Shown in pieces: positions 1 to 8,801 of a DNA stretch of 64,000 bases. Source of the stretch: Roseibium marinum. GTDB taxonomy: Bacteria > Pseudomonadota > Alphaproteobacteria > Rhizobiales > Stappiaceae. Below the pieces are notes generated by a model. It saw only the letters and a program-made list of their open reading frames with translations, ran no database searches and had not been told where the DNA came from. A program made the position numbers and the translations under genes. The DNA lies in NCBI RefSeq assembly GCF_002906165.1, contig NZ_PPCN01000011.1:186001-250000 (forward strand), in the 5' to 3' direction. Each line of letters begins with the position of its first letter. The first letter of the stretch is position 1.

Positions 1-231
1 GACGAAGTGAGGTTCGAGCACAGTGAGTTCCAAAGGGCTGTGAAAGCGAAAGGCGACTACTTTCTCGCCGTCGTGTCGGGCCTTGAAGAGGGAAGAACTA
101 CCGAGATAATGATCTTCGCTGACCCTATTCGTACATTAGATTGGAAACGTATTCCTCAAATTCGGTTGGGTGGAATTCGCTCTGGAGGGAAGTCGGCACT
201 CAGGATTAGGATTGATACACCTGAGAATTGA
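1..231 (+). CDS. C-terminal fragment of a protein, possibly DUF3883-like
   Basis: The reading frame is open at the left window edge and stops with TGA at 229-231, so only the last 76 residues are visible. The pattern is an acidic/aromatic start (EHSEFQRAVKAKGDYFLAVV), then a strand with IFADP and IRTLDW. This resembles the end of DUF3883-type restriction-endonuclease-fold domains, where a Glu-containing helix precedes a strand of the form YxLxxV and a DP-x-L motif. DUF3883 domains occur at the ends of helicases and putative defence proteins. The match is by eye only and the fragment is short. The next gene reads the other way, and 232-438 holds only an imperfect hairpin around 295-325. Confidence 0.4.
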   Translation, partial: DEVRFEHSEFQRAVKAKGDYFLAVVSGLEEGRTTEIMIFADPIRTLDWKRIPQIRLGGIRSGGKSALRIRIDTPEN

Positions 232-438
232 TGAAACCATTTTGCCGTCATGACCTGCCACTGATCTTTCATCCAGCAGCGATTTGAGCCCGGTTGGGTG
301 TGCTTGGAGCATCCAACCCTGGAGCGCCGGAAGCTGGAGTTTTCGGGCTCTGATCACAATGCGAACGGAATGGATGGGAGCGAGCAAACGCCCCCATCCT
401 TGCAACACAGGATAGACCTGATAGCCGCCGGTCCCTTC

Positions 439-1242
439 TTAGGCGCGGGTCGACTTCACAATGTCCATGAATTCGCGCGCGCGGACCGGGTCGACCGCAT
501 TCCAGGTATGCCCGTCAACTTTCAGCGACGAGCCCACGATGCAGCCATCCGCGATCTTGAGCACATCGGCCACTGTTGCATGTTTGACGCCGGTATTGGC
601 GAGCACGGGCGTCTCGGGCAGCGCTTTCTTAACCGCTTCGAGATCATTCATCTTGGCCGCCTCACCCGTGATCGCGCCGGAAACCAGCACCGCATCGGGG
701 ATCGAGGAGAAGACAGCTGAACGTGCGCGATCCGGCAATGAACGGGCGTCGAGCGAGTGGGCGAATTCGGCCGATACGTTGTTCAGGAGCACCAGGTCCT
801 TGCGATCAAGCCGGCGCGCCTCACGCATCGCGCGCCCGGCATTCGGCGTCCAGGGGCCCATATCCGACGCGTAGGTGCCGGTGAAGATCTCGCGCACGAA
901 AGAGGCGCCAGTGGCCGCGGCCAGCGCAACAGTCGCGTCCGGATCCCAGAGCACGTTGACGCCAAAGGGGTTCTGGATCTTGTCGCGCAGGCGTCCGATC
1001 ACGAAGGCCATCGACGAAGTGGTCGCGACATTGACCTCAAGCTCATAAGGCCGATCGTTCTCGTTGCCGAACATCACCGCGTCGACATCGGCGGCCTGAA
1101 GCGCATCAAGGTCCTTCAGCGCGGCCTGATAGATCCCCTCGACGCCCGCATCGGCATCGTAAAGCGGGGTGCCGGGCATGGGGTTGAGGTGGACCATCGC
1201 GATAACGGGCTTGATGCCCGGGAAAAGCGACCCGAATTTCAT
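439..1242 (-). CDS. BtpA/SgcQ family protein
   Basis: This 267-residue protein has the BtpA/SgcQ TIM-barrel look: an N-terminal strand with VIAMVHLNPMPGTPLY, a central FGNENDRPYE segment, FGVNVLWDP, and near the end LANTGVKHATVADVL followed by DGCIVGSSLKVDG, a phosphate-binding-like glycine segment. BtpA was named for photosystem I accumulation in cyanobacteria; bacterial relatives such as SgcQ sit in sugar operons and have no settled reaction. It is the last gene of the leftward ABC-transporter operon, 63 nt after the permease. The ATG has a strong AAGGAGAG ribosome site. The context suggests a role in catabolism of the imported sugar, perhaps as an aldolase- or epimerase-like barrel; that is inference. 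Confidence 0.85.
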   Translation of the reverse strand: MKFGSLFPGIKPVIAMVHLNPMPGTPLYDADAGVEGIYQAALKDLDALQAADVDAVMFGNENDRPYELEVNVATTSSMAFVIGRLRDKIQNPFGVNVLWDPDATVALAAATGASFVREIFTGTYASDMGPWTPNAGRAMREARRLDRKDLVLLNNVSAEFAHSLDARSLPDRARSAVFSSIPDAVLVSGAITGEAAKMNDLEAVKKALPETPVLANTGVKHATVADVLKIADGCIVGSSLKVDGHTWNAVDPVRAREFMDIVKSTRA

Positions 1243-1305
1243 GGCAAGTCTCTCCTTTGTCCCCGCCGCGGGCGAGGTTCGATTGAAGCGGAAACGGACG
1301 CGATC

Positions 1306-2181
1306 TCAGTTCTTTCTGCGTTCGAGCAGGAAGAAGAAGACCACCGTGATGAGAAGAACGATCAGGAGCAGGATGAAGGCTGCGGCACTGCCCTCGTTCA
1401 ATGCCAACCCCTGGAAAGCGCGTTTATAGGCAAAAAAGGACAGCAGCTCGGTCGAGATGCCGGGGCCGCCCTTGGTCAGGATGTAGATCAGGTCATAGGT
1501 GCGGAATTCGTTGATCAGCTGGATCACCACCGCGATCATCGCGACCGGACGCAAAAGCGGCAGGGTGATATACCAGAACTGCTGCATCGGACTCGCGCCA
1601 TCTACCTCGGCCGCCTCGTAAGGTTCGCGTGGCAGCGAGGCGAGACCCGCCGAGAGCAGCAGGATCACGAATGAAGTCTGCTGCCAGATGTCGATGAAGA
1701 TCATCGTCTTGAGCGCCAGACCCGAGTTGCCCAGCCAGTCCACCATCGGCAGGCCGAGCCCTGCCAGCGTCTGGTTGACGATCCCCAGATTGGGCTGCAA
1801 CAGCATCCGCCAGATCAACGCAACAGCGACCGGCGACATCGCCATCGGCAGGGTAAGCACTGCGAAATAGACGCCACGCATCGCGATCACCTGGCGCAGC
1901 ATGAGCGCGATCCCCAGCCCGGCAATGAACTCACCCGTCACCGTGGCAACCGAATAGCGCAGGGTAATCCCGAGGGAGTTCCAGAACAGCGGCTCGGACA
2001 TGATCGTGACAAAATTTCCGAAGCCGGTGATGTTCAGCGCCGGGCGGATGAGCGTCATCGACGAGAGCGAGATCGCCGCGGCATAGAGCACAGGCAGGCC
2101 CATCACGATGGTCAGCATCGTCAGGCCCGGGCCTGCAAAGCCCCAGCCCGCGCGCATCATATCGGTCGTTCTCGTGCTCAT
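1306..2181 (-). CDS. Carbohydrate ABC transporter permease (MalF/UgpA type)
   Basis: A 291-residue integral membrane protein with about six hydrophobic segments. The cytoplasmic EAA loop is clear: EAAEVDGASPMQQFWYITLP, the coupling helix that contacts the ATPase. The C terminus ends in a hydrophobic helix plus ERRKN. It follows the substrate-binding protein gene and precedes btpA. With the permease at 3565-4365 it would form the heterodimeric channel of a CUT1 sugar importer. The first residues carry no signal peptide, as expected for this subunit. Confidence 0.92.
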   Translation of the reverse strand: MSTRTTDMMRAGWGFAGPGLTMLTIVMGLPVLYAAAISLSSMTLIRPALNITGFGNFVTIMSEPLFWNSLGITLRYSVATVTGEFIAGLGIALMLRQVIAMRGVYFAVLTLPMAMSPVAVALIWRMLLQPNLGIVNQTLAGLGLPMVDWLGNSGLALKTMIFIDIWQQTSFVILLLSAGLASLPREPYEAAEVDGASPMQQFWYITLPLLRPVAMIAVVIQLINEFRTYDLIYILTKGGPGISTELLSFFAYKRAFQGLALNEGSAAAFILLLIVLLITVVFFFLLERRKN

Positions 2182-2250
2182 CGGGTGTCTTTCGCTCAGC
2201 AGTAATTGGGAGGCAGGCAGGACGTGTACCGCCCGCCTCCGCGATATGCG

Positions 2251-3522
2251 TTACTTGTTCATGAGATCCGTCAGGCCCGAATCCGCCGCAGCGAGCGCGT
2301 CGGCGATGGTCGCATCACCACTGGCGGCGAGCGAAACCTGGGTCCCCAGAGTGTCCTCGTATTGCGCTGAATAGGTGAATATCGGGAAGGATTTCCCACT
2401 TTCGACCACGGCCATAGCGTCCTTGTAGAACGGGTATTTAGCCAACACGTCCGCATTGGTGTAGACATCGGAACGCACCGGGGCGTGTCCCTCCATCGCG
2501 CGGGCGACGGCGACGTCCTTGCTCTGGACCCAGGTGATGAACTTCCAGGCGGCATCCTTTTCTTCCTGCGAGACGTTCTTGGCGATGCCCCAGCCCCAGC
2601 CGCCGCTTTCACCGTGACCGCCCGGCATGACCGAGAGCGCCACCTTGCCCGCGACATTCGGGCAGCTTTCGGCATTGTCGATCTGCGGCAGCATCCACCA
2701 GTAGGTCACCATCGAGAACGCATCGCCCGCGCACATCAGCCGCATCGTGTCATCGAGCGTGGCCGAGAGTGCCCCGGTCTGCGCAGCGTTGTTGATCGCA
2801 TCCTTGTAGAGGCCCAAAGCGGTCTCGGCCGCCTCGGACGCCAACACGACCTTGCCGTCGGCGTCGAGATAGTCTCCGCCCGCCGAGAAAAGGTAGTTGG
2901 AGAATTCCATCGCGTTCGGATCGCCTTTCTGACCCTGCATTGCGGCGCCGTTGACCTTGCCTTGCGCCTTCATGAACTTGGCGATCTGCACATATTCCTC
3001 GAGCGTCTTGGGTGCTTCCAGCTCCTGACCGGTCTCGGACTTATAAGCAGCCTTCAGATCCGGGTCGTTCAGCAGATCGGTGCGATAGATCAGGCCCATC
3101 GAGTAGTTGTACATCGGGACCAGCGGCATCGAGTCTTCGGTGTTGCCCAGAAGATCCATCGTCGAGGGGATGAAGGCCGACATGTCGAAGTCCGTTTTCT
3201 CGGCGTAGGGCTTGAGCTCTTCGAGCCAGCCCGCCGCCGGGAACTCACCCGCCCAGAGGAAGTCGACCTCGAGCAGGTTGTAATAGCTCTGACCGCTGAC
3301 GAGCTGAGCCACCAGCTTGTCATGCATGTCGCCATAGCCGACCTTTTCGAACTCGACCTTTATGCCGGTCTCCTTCTCGAATTCGGGCAGCATCTTTTCG
3401 ATAATCGTCGTTTCGGGAACGTCTTCCATAAGCGCGTGCAACGTGACGCCATCGGCCAGCGCCGTGCCGCCCAAAAGAGAAGCTGCAAGGCCAAGTGTCA
3501 CCGGAAAAAAGGGCTTTTTCAT
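2251..3522 (-). CDS. Extracellular solute-binding protein of a sugar ABC importer
   Basis: A 423-residue periplasmic binding protein of family 1 (MalE/UgpB-like). It begins with an Sec signal peptide (MKKPFFPVTLGLAASLLGGTALA, cleavage likely after ALA). The mature part starts with a beta strand and EKMLPEFEKETGIKVEFEKV, typical of this fold. WWMLPQIDNAE and GGWGWGIAKN fit the sugar-cleft region of the family. The ATG is preceded by TGAGGACA. Unusually, the gene lies between the two permease genes instead of first in the operon. The ligand cannot be read from the sequence; the neighbouring FGGY kinase and dehydrogenase argue for a sugar or polyol. Confidence 0.93.
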   Translation of the reverse strand: MKKPFFPVTLGLAASLLGGTALADGVTLHALMEDVPETTIIEKMLPEFEKETGIKVEFEKVGYGDMHDKLVAQLVSGQSYYNLLEVDFLWAGEFPAAGWLEELKPYAEKTDFDMSAFIPSTMDLLGNTEDSMPLVPMYNYSMGLIYRTDLLNDPDLKAAYKSETGQELEAPKTLEEYVQIAKFMKAQGKVNGAAMQGQKGDPNAMEFSNYLFSAGGDYLDADGKVVLASEAAETALGLYKDAINNAAQTGALSATLDDTMRLMCAGDAFSMVTYWWMLPQIDNAESCPNVAGKVALSVMPGGHGESGGWGWGIAKNVSQEEKDAAWKFITWVQSKDVAVARAMEGHAPVRSDVYTNADVLAKYPFYKDAMAVVESGKSFPIFTYSAQYEDTLGTQVSLAASGDATIADALAAADSGLTDLMNK

Positions 3523-3564
3523 TTCTGTGTCCTCATCTGTTAGGTTAGTCTGCTCTTATTGTTG

Positions 3565-4365
3565 TTATTTCACCGATCCGAAGGAGAGCCCTTCGACCAG
3601 GTATTTCTGAATAAACTTGGCCGCGATCATCAACGGCAGGATCGCAAGCGAAACGCCCGCCGCGACATTCGAGATCTGCACCCCGTTCGAAGTCTGAAGA
3701 CTTGCCAGAGCGACCGGCACCGTTGCGGTATTCGACCCACCCAAAATCAGGGCGAACAGAAACTCGTTCCACGACAGGATGAAGCCGAGTACGGCCGCCG
3801 CCATGATGCCGGGTGCCGCGACCGGCAGCACCACGCGCCAGAATGCGCCCCAACGGGTCGCCCCGTCGGTCATAGCCGCCCCCTCGAGGTCTTCCGGGAT
3901 CGCCTCGAAAAAGCCCATCAGAATCCAGGTCAGAAACGGCAGGTTGATCGCCGCGTAGACGATCGTCAGACCGGTCAGCGAATTGGTCAGGCCGACATTG
4001 CGAAACAGCATGAAGGTCGGCAGCGCCAGCGCCACGGGCGGCAGCATCTGGCTGGCCAGCGTCGCCAAGCGCGCAAGCCGCCCGCCGGTGCGGAACCGCG
4101 CAAAGGCATAGCCGGTCATCGCGGCCAGGGGCATCGCCACGATCACCGAGAGACTCGCCACGACCAGTGAATTCATGTAGTTGCGGCCGAAGTTCTTTTC
4201 GGCGAACAGCGCGCGGTAGTTGTCGAGTGTCACCGAGGGCAGGATCGCCGCGCTGTAGCTGTCCTGCGCCGGCACCAGCGAAGTGCGCAGTACCCACAGG
4301 ATGGGAAAGAGCACGATCACGACAGCCACGATCAATCCGAAATGTGACAAGATCCGCCGCCCCAT
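3565..4365 (-). CDS. Carbohydrate ABC transporter permease (MalG/UgpE type)
   Basis: The chosen ATG (MGRRILSHFGLIV) gives 266 residues and lies 1 nt after the stop of the ATPase gene; the frame stays open upstream inside that gene, but the added residues are Arg-rich and unlike the family. Six hydrophobic segments are visible. The EAA coupling loop reads EGAAMTDGATRWGAFWRVVLP. The C terminus FIQKYLVEGLSFGSVK is characteristic of MalG-type CUT1 permeases, which usually end in a YLVEGLTxGAVK-like tail. It pairs with the other permease of this operon. Confidence 0.93.
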   Translation of the reverse strand: MGRRILSHFGLIVAVVIVLFPILWVLRTSLVPAQDSYSAAILPSVTLDNYRALFAEKNFGRNYMNSLVVASLSVIVAMPLAAMTGYAFARFRTGGRLARLATLASQMLPPVALALPTFMLFRNVGLTNSLTGLTIVYAAINLPFLTWILMGFFEAIPEDLEGAAMTDGATRWGAFWRVVLPVAAPGIMAAAVLGFILSWNEFLFALILGGSNTATVPVALASLQTSNGVQISNVAAGVSLAILPLMIAAKFIQKYLVEGLSFGSVK

Positions 4366-4366
4366 C

Positions 4367-5467
4367 TCAAACCTCCCGCGCGATCGCGTCACCGCTCGCG
4401 GCGTCGAACAGATGCGTATGCGCCAGATCCGCGTAAAGCGTAACCTCGTCACCGATCCGGGGCAGGAAATGGCGGTCGACCCGGGCTGAAACGGATTGGC
4501 CCGCGGTCTCGACCACGATCAGGTTCTCGGGGCCCAGCGCCTCCAGCACCGTCACGATCCCCTGGAAGGCCTGCGCACCGGGTCTGGGTTGGGTCACAAT
4601 GTCCTCGGCCCGCAATCCGAACAGCAGTTTCCGCTCCACAGCCGCCCGATAGAGCGCCGCCTCGCGCTCGGGAAGAGGCCCGGCGATGGGGCCTGCGCTG
4701 AGCATCACGGCCTCCCCCTCGGCGTTCAGCTGTGCCTCGATCAGATTCATCGCCGGGGTGGCAAGAAACTGCGCCACGAAAGTGTTTCGCGGTCTGGCAT
4801 AAACTTCGAGCGGCACGCCGACCTGTTCGACCCGGCCGTTGCGCATGATGCAGATCCGGTCGCCCATCGTCATCGCCTCAACATGGTCGTGGGTGACGAA
4901 AACAGTGGTCTTGCCAACGCGCCGATGAAGCTTCACCAGTTCCTGACGCATCTCGCCGCGCAGCTTGGCATCGAGGTTTGACAGCGGCTCATCCATCAGG
5001 AAGACGTCCGGCTCTCGCACGATCGCCCGCCCGAGCGCCACACGTTGCCGCTGCCCTCCCGAAAGCGCTGACGGCTTGCGATCCAGATAGGGCTGCAGAC
5101 CCAGGACGGAGGCCGCCTGCGCAATCCGGCGATCCTGCTCGTCCCGCGGCGTCTTGCGCATCTTCATGCCGAACCGCATGTTCTCGCGCACACTCATGTG
5201 CGGATAAAGCGCGTAGGATTGAAAAACCACCGCCACGTTGCGATGGCGCGGGGCTAAACGCGTCACGTCACGCCCGGCAATGCTGATCTGCCCGTCCGTC
5301 GTCTCCTCCAGACCCGCGATCATCCTGAGCGTCGTGGACTTGCCGCACCCCGACGGCCCGAGGAGCACCATAAACTCCCCTTCCTCGATCTCGAGAGAGA
5401 CATCCCTCACACCGAAGATGCCGAGGCCGTAATCCCGGCTGACCTTGTTGAGCTTGATCTCTGACAC
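4367..5467 (-). CDS. Sugar ABC transporter ATP-binding protein (MalK/UgpC type)
   Basis: A 366-residue ATPase with a GTG start. The nucleotide-binding domain shows Walker A (GPSGCGKSTT), the Q-loop (VVFQSYALYPHMSVRENM), the signature LSGGQRQRVALGRAIVREP, Walker B (VFLMDEPLSNLD) and the H-loop (TVFVTHDHVEAM). The C-terminal 130 residues have the TOBE/OB-fold extension of CUT1 ATPases (FGLRAEDI). It energises import through the two permeases of this operon. It follows the SDR gene by 57 nt and is followed after 1 nt by the permease gene. Confidence 0.95.
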   Translation of the reverse strand: MSEIKLNKVSRDYGLGIFGVRDVSLEIEEGEFMVLLGPSGCGKSTTLRMIAGLEETTDGQISIAGRDVTRLAPRHRNVAVVFQSYALYPHMSVRENMRFGMKMRKTPRDEQDRRIAQAASVLGLQPYLDRKPSALSGGQRQRVALGRAIVREPDVFLMDEPLSNLDAKLRGEMRQELVKLHRRVGKTTVFVTHDHVEAMTMGDRICIMRNGRVEQVGVPLEVYARPRNTFVAQFLATPAMNLIEAQLNAEGEAVMLSAGPIAGPLPEREAALYRAAVERKLLFGLRAEDIVTQPRPGAQAFQGIVTVLEALGPENLIVVETAGQSVSARVDRHFLPRIGDEVTLYADLAHTHLFDAASGDAIAREV

Positions 5468-5524
5468 GTTGGCATTCCGTCGGATAAGGGGGAGACTTGG
5501 ATGAACAAGCAGACAGGCGCGGCG

Positions 5525-6325
5525 TCAGGTCATGTAGACGCCGCCCGTCACGTTGATCGCCTGCCCGGTCATGAAGCGCGCAGCGTCCGAACACAGGAAA
5601 ACGACGACACCGGCAACATCCTCGGGGGTCTCGATCCGGCCAAGCGGCGTTTGCGAGATGTAATCCTGCTGCACCTCATCGGGCGTCATGGACCGAAGTT
5701 CCGCCTCCCAGGCGATCTCTCGTTCCTGCATCGACGTGCGCACGAAGCCCGGGCACACGGCATTCACGCGAATGCCCGAAGGCGCCAATTCGCGCGCAAG
5801 ACCCTGCGTCCAGCCGACCACGGCGAATTTGCTGGCCGAGTAATGCGCCAGTAGCGGCGCACCGACCTTGGCCGCAAGCGAAGCGGTATTCACAATCATC
5901 CCGCGCCCCTCACTCAGGAAATGACGGGCCGCGATCTGGTTGGTCAGAAACACGCCGCGCGCGTTCACATCCATGTTGAAATCCCAATCGCGATCGGTCA
6001 GATCCACCGCGCGCCGCATGCTGGAAACACCCGCATTGGCGATGCAGATATCGATCCTCCCCGCCGCTTCGAGCGCCGACGAAAACGCGGCCTCGACCGA
6101 AGCCCGGTCACTGACGTCGATCTTCACCGCGCGATGCCCGGACCCGAGCTTGGCCGCTGCAGCCCGCGCCGCGTCGAAATCGAGATCGGCTACCGTCACG
6201 GTGATGTCCTGTGCAGCCAGGGCGCGCGCAATGGCCCAGCCAATCCCACCCGCGGCACCGGTCACGAAAGCCGATTTTCCCGCGAGCCCCGGATGTGTCT
6301 GAGGGGCCAAGTCATGTTCATTCAT
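5525..6325 (-). CDS. SDR family oxidoreductase (polyol/sugar dehydrogenase-like)
   Basis: A 266-residue classical short-chain dehydrogenase. Visible motifs are the cofactor glycine motif TGAAGGIG, an acidic residue at the end of the second strand (VADLD, favouring NAD+), NAG (IANAG), the catalytic Ser (NTASLAAK), and YSASK. The C-terminal GQAINVTGG segment is standard. It is the first gene of the leftward operon with the ABC importer and faces the DeoR regulator across a 138-nt promoter region. It likely oxidises the imported polyol or sugar before phosphorylation, or an intermediate after it. The substrate is not determined. Confidence 0.9.
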   Translation of the reverse strand: MNEHDLAPQTHPGLAGKSAFVTGAAGGIGWAIARALAAQDITVTVADLDFDAARAAAAKLGSGHRAVKIDVSDRASVEAAFSSALEAAGRIDICIANAGVSSMRRAVDLTDRDWDFNMDVNARGVFLTNQIAARHFLSEGRGMIVNTASLAAKVGAPLLAHYSASKFAVVGWTQGLARELAPSGIRVNAVCPGFVRTSMQEREIAWEAELRSMTPDEVQQDYISQTPLGRIETPEDVAGVVVFLCSDAARFMTGQAINVTGGVYMT

Positions 6326-6385
6326 GTTTCATTGCTCCGATGATTGATCAAAAGCAAACATACATTCGCAAATCTTACAAGAAAA

Positions 6386-6430
6386 ATGTTTTGATTTGTT
6401 CGATTGAAACGCGATCAATGTTCTGATTTG
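6386..6430. promoter_or_regulatory. Direct-repeat candidate DeoR operators
   Basis: In the intergenic region between the divergent SDR and DeoR genes the 13-mer ATGTTYTGATTTG occurs twice in the same orientation, at 6386-6398 and 6418-6430, with one mismatch. The repeats are 32 bp apart, about three helical turns, so a regulator could bind both on one DNA face. The second copy ends 33 nt before the regulator's ATG. Assignment to the DeoR protein is inferred from position. Confidence 0.45.
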
Positions 6431-6463
6431 ATTGTTTGGCCGTTTTATGCAGAGATCGCCGAG

Positions 6464-7300
6464 ATGACAGACAGTTCGACCCACACGACGCAAGACAAGT
6501 CGACCAAACGTGGCCGCCCCCCTGCCCAGGCACGGCTGGCAGCGATCCTCGACCGCCTCAATCAGGGCGGTTCGGTCTCGGTTGCCGAATTCGCGCAGGA
6601 ATTTGGCGTTTCGGATATGACGGTCCGGCGCGATCTGGCAGAGCTCGAGGGTAAGGGCCTGCTGGAGCGGGTGCATGGCGGCGCGGTCAGCCTGCAGCAT
6701 GGTCCCCTGACCGTTATCGACGATGTGGAACCGGTGTTCGAGGCCCGCCGCCGCCTCAACAGCGATGCGAAATCCCGGATTGCACAGGCCGCCGTGCGGC
6801 TCATCGCGGACCATCAGACGCTGGCCTTCGATCTGGGGACAACTGTGCTGGCGGGTGCGCGTGCGCTGATTTCCTCGGAACCCGCACCAGGATTGCGGAT
6901 CTTCACCAACAGCCTGCGGGTGGCGCAGCTGACCGCCGCGGCTTCGGTGCAGACCTATGTCCCCGGCGGGCTGATCCAACCGGGCGAGATGTCAGTCACC
7001 GGCCAAGCCGCGGTCGAGAATTTCACCCGCTACTACTTCGATGCGGCGCTGATCGGGGCGTCGGGGCTGACCCCGGACGGTGTGTTCGACTATTCCCCCG
7101 AAGAAGCCGCGATGAAATCGGTCTATATTCAGCGCTCTTCCTGCCGCATCCTGATGATTGACAGCTCCAAGTTCCGCCGTATCTCCACCGTCCGTGTGGC
7201 GGATCTGGCGCAGATATCGATCATGGTCACCGATGCCGCGCCGCCGCCCGAGCTGGCTCAGGCTCTGGAAGAAGCCAACGTCTCGATCCTTATCGCCTGA
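6464..7300 (+). CDS. DeoR/GlpR family transcriptional regulator
   Basis: A 278-residue repressor-type protein. The N-terminal winged helix reads RLAAILDRLNQGGSVSVAEF, then FGVSDMTVRRDLAELEGKG, LLERVHGGAV. The C-terminal DeoRC sensor domain (about residues 100-260) has the DLGTTVLAGAR loop, a phosphosugar-binding-like segment, and TNSLRVA. The ATG at 6464 is preferred over an upstream TTG because it is preceded by a GAGAT sequence and gives the usual family length. It is divergent from the SDR-ABC operon and heads the kinase-phosphatase unit, so it probably controls both, with a phosphorylated sugar as likely effector. Confidence 0.93.
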   Translation: MTDSSTHTTQDKSTKRGRPPAQARLAAILDRLNQGGSVSVAEFAQEFGVSDMTVRRDLAELEGKGLLERVHGGAVSLQHGPLTVIDDVEPVFEARRRLNSDAKSRIAQAAVRLIADHQTLAFDLGTTVLAGARALISSEPAPGLRIFTNSLRVAQLTAAASVQTYVPGGLIQPGEMSVTGQAAVENFTRYYFDAALIGASGLTPDGVFDYSPEEAAMKSVYIQRSSCRILMIDSSKFRRISTVRVADLAQISIMVTDAAPPPELAQALEEANVSILIA

Positions 7301-7316
7301 CTTCCTGAGGTTTCAC

Positions 7317-8801
7317 ATGACACTGTTTCTAGGTCTCGATATCGGGACGACTTCGACGATCGGCCTGCTCATCGAGCTGCCGGACCGGATCCTGGCCAAG
7401 GCTTCGCGCCCGGTCACGCTGCTTTCCGCCCATCCTGGCTGGGCCGAGGAAGATCCCGAACAGTGGTGGGCCAATTGTTGCGCGGTCATTCCCGAGCTGC
7501 TGGAAAAATCCGGACGCGAGGCGTCCGAGATTGCCGGGATCTGCGTCGCGGGGATGTTGCCCGCGACCATCCTGCTGGACGAGGCAGGCCATCCGCTACG
7601 CCATTCAATCCAACAAAGCGACGGCCGCGCCGGCGCCGAAGTCGAAGAGATGCGCCGCGAGATAGACGAGGCTGCCTTTCTGACCGCTTCCGGCAACGGC
7701 GTGAACCAGCAGCTTGTCGGCGCCAAGATGCGCTGGCTGACGCGTCACGAACCCGAGGTGGTCAGGCGTGCCAGGACCTTGATGGGCTCCTATGACTACA
7801 TCAATTTCCGCCTGACCGGGGTCGCCCGGGTCGAACAGAACTGGGCGCTCGAGGCCGGGATCGTGAATGTCGCCACCAACGAGATCGACCTCGATCAGGC
7901 GGCGCTGTCGGGAATTGATCCGGCGCTGCTGCCGCCCCGCGCGTCCTCTTCCGAGGTTATGGGTCTCGTCACCGCAGAAGCGGCGGCGCAAACCGGCCTC
8001 GTCGCCGGGATCCCGGTCGTTGGCGGAGCGGCGGATATGATCGCCTCCTGTCTGGGTGCCGGGGTGGTCGCGAATGGCGATGTGCTGCTGAAATTCGGAG
8101 GGGCGGTTGACGTCCTGACAGCCACCGACAAGGCGATTCCCGACGAGCGGCTGTTTCTGGATTACCATCTCGTACCAGGGCTCTGGATGCCCAATGGCTG
8201 CATGTCCACCGGCGGATCTGTGCTCAACTGGTTCGTGGAAACCTTTGCGTCCGGGATCGCGCCGCTCGACGGCTCACGCCACGCGGCACTCGACGCGATG
8301 GCTGCAGACCGCCCGGCCGGTGCGATGGGACTGACCTTCCTGCCCTATCTGCTGGGCGAGAAAACCCCGCTTCACGATCCCTATGCACGTGGAGCGCTGA
8401 ACGGCCTGACCCTGTCGCATGATCTGGGGCATATCTGGCGCGCGGTACTTGAATCCTACGCCTATGCGATCCGCCATCACATCGAGACGTTCAACGAGAT
8501 CGGATATGAGACGGCGCGTTTCTTCGTCTCGGATGGCGGCGCGAACAGCGATGTCTGGATGGGGATAGTCGCGGATGTCCTGGGCGTTCCCCTGCAAAGG
8601 CTCGCGGGTCATCCCGGCTCCTGCCTCGGTGCGGCCTGGGTCGCGGCGGTGGGCTGCGGCGCCGCGGACTGGACCGGCATAGCCGCACTGACGCAGCGCG
8701 ATGCCTTGTTCACACCGGATCCGACGCATCGCCCCATCTACGACCGCGGCTATGCCCACTACAGAGATCTTTATGAACGCCTGAAAGGAGCCGCCTCATG
8801 A
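7317..8801 (+). CDS. FGGY-family carbohydrate kinase (xylulokinase-like)
   Basis: A 494-residue sugar kinase of the actin-like ATPase fold. Domain I starts with LFLGLDIGTTSTIGLL (phosphate-1 loop); GWAEEDPEQWW is the conserved xylulokinase-type motif. Domain II has LLKFGGAVDVLTAT and the second FGGY signature near FFVSDGGANSDVWMGIVADV. It phosphorylates a ketose or polyol with ATP in the cytoplasm. The ATG lies 16 nt after the regulator stop, and its TGA overlaps the next ATG by 4 bp, so the two are translationally coupled. Which sugar it uses cannot be read from sequence. Confidence 0.92.
   Translation: MTLFLGLDIGTTSTIGLLIELPDRILAKASRPVTLLSAHPGWAEEDPEQWWANCCAVIPELLEKSGREASEIAGICVAGMLPATILLDEAGHPLRHSIQQSDGRAGAEVEEMRREIDEAAFLTASGNGVNQQLVGAKMRWLTRHEPEVVRRARTLMGSYDYINFRLTGVARVEQNWALEAGIVNVATNEIDLDQAALSGIDPALLPPRASSSEVMGLVTAEAAAQTGLVAGIPVVGGAADMIASCLGAGVVANGDVLLKFGGAVDVLTATDKAIPDERLFLDYHLVPGLWMPNGCMSTGGSVLNWFVETFASGIAPLDGSRHAALDAMAADRPAGAMGLTFLPYLLGEKTPLHDPYARGALNGLTLSHDLGHIWRAVLESYAYAIRHHIETFNEIGYETARFFVSDGGANSDVWMGIVADVLGVPLQRLAGHPGSCLGAAWVAAVGCGAADWTGIAALTQRDALFTPDPTHRPIYDRGYAHYRDLYERLKGAAS

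Noticed and set aside
232-438. Small gene or RNA between the first fragment and btpA
   Set aside because: There is an imperfect GGTTGG/CCAACC hairpin near 295-325 and a weak antisense frame, but no ribosome site, conserved motif or terminator to support either.
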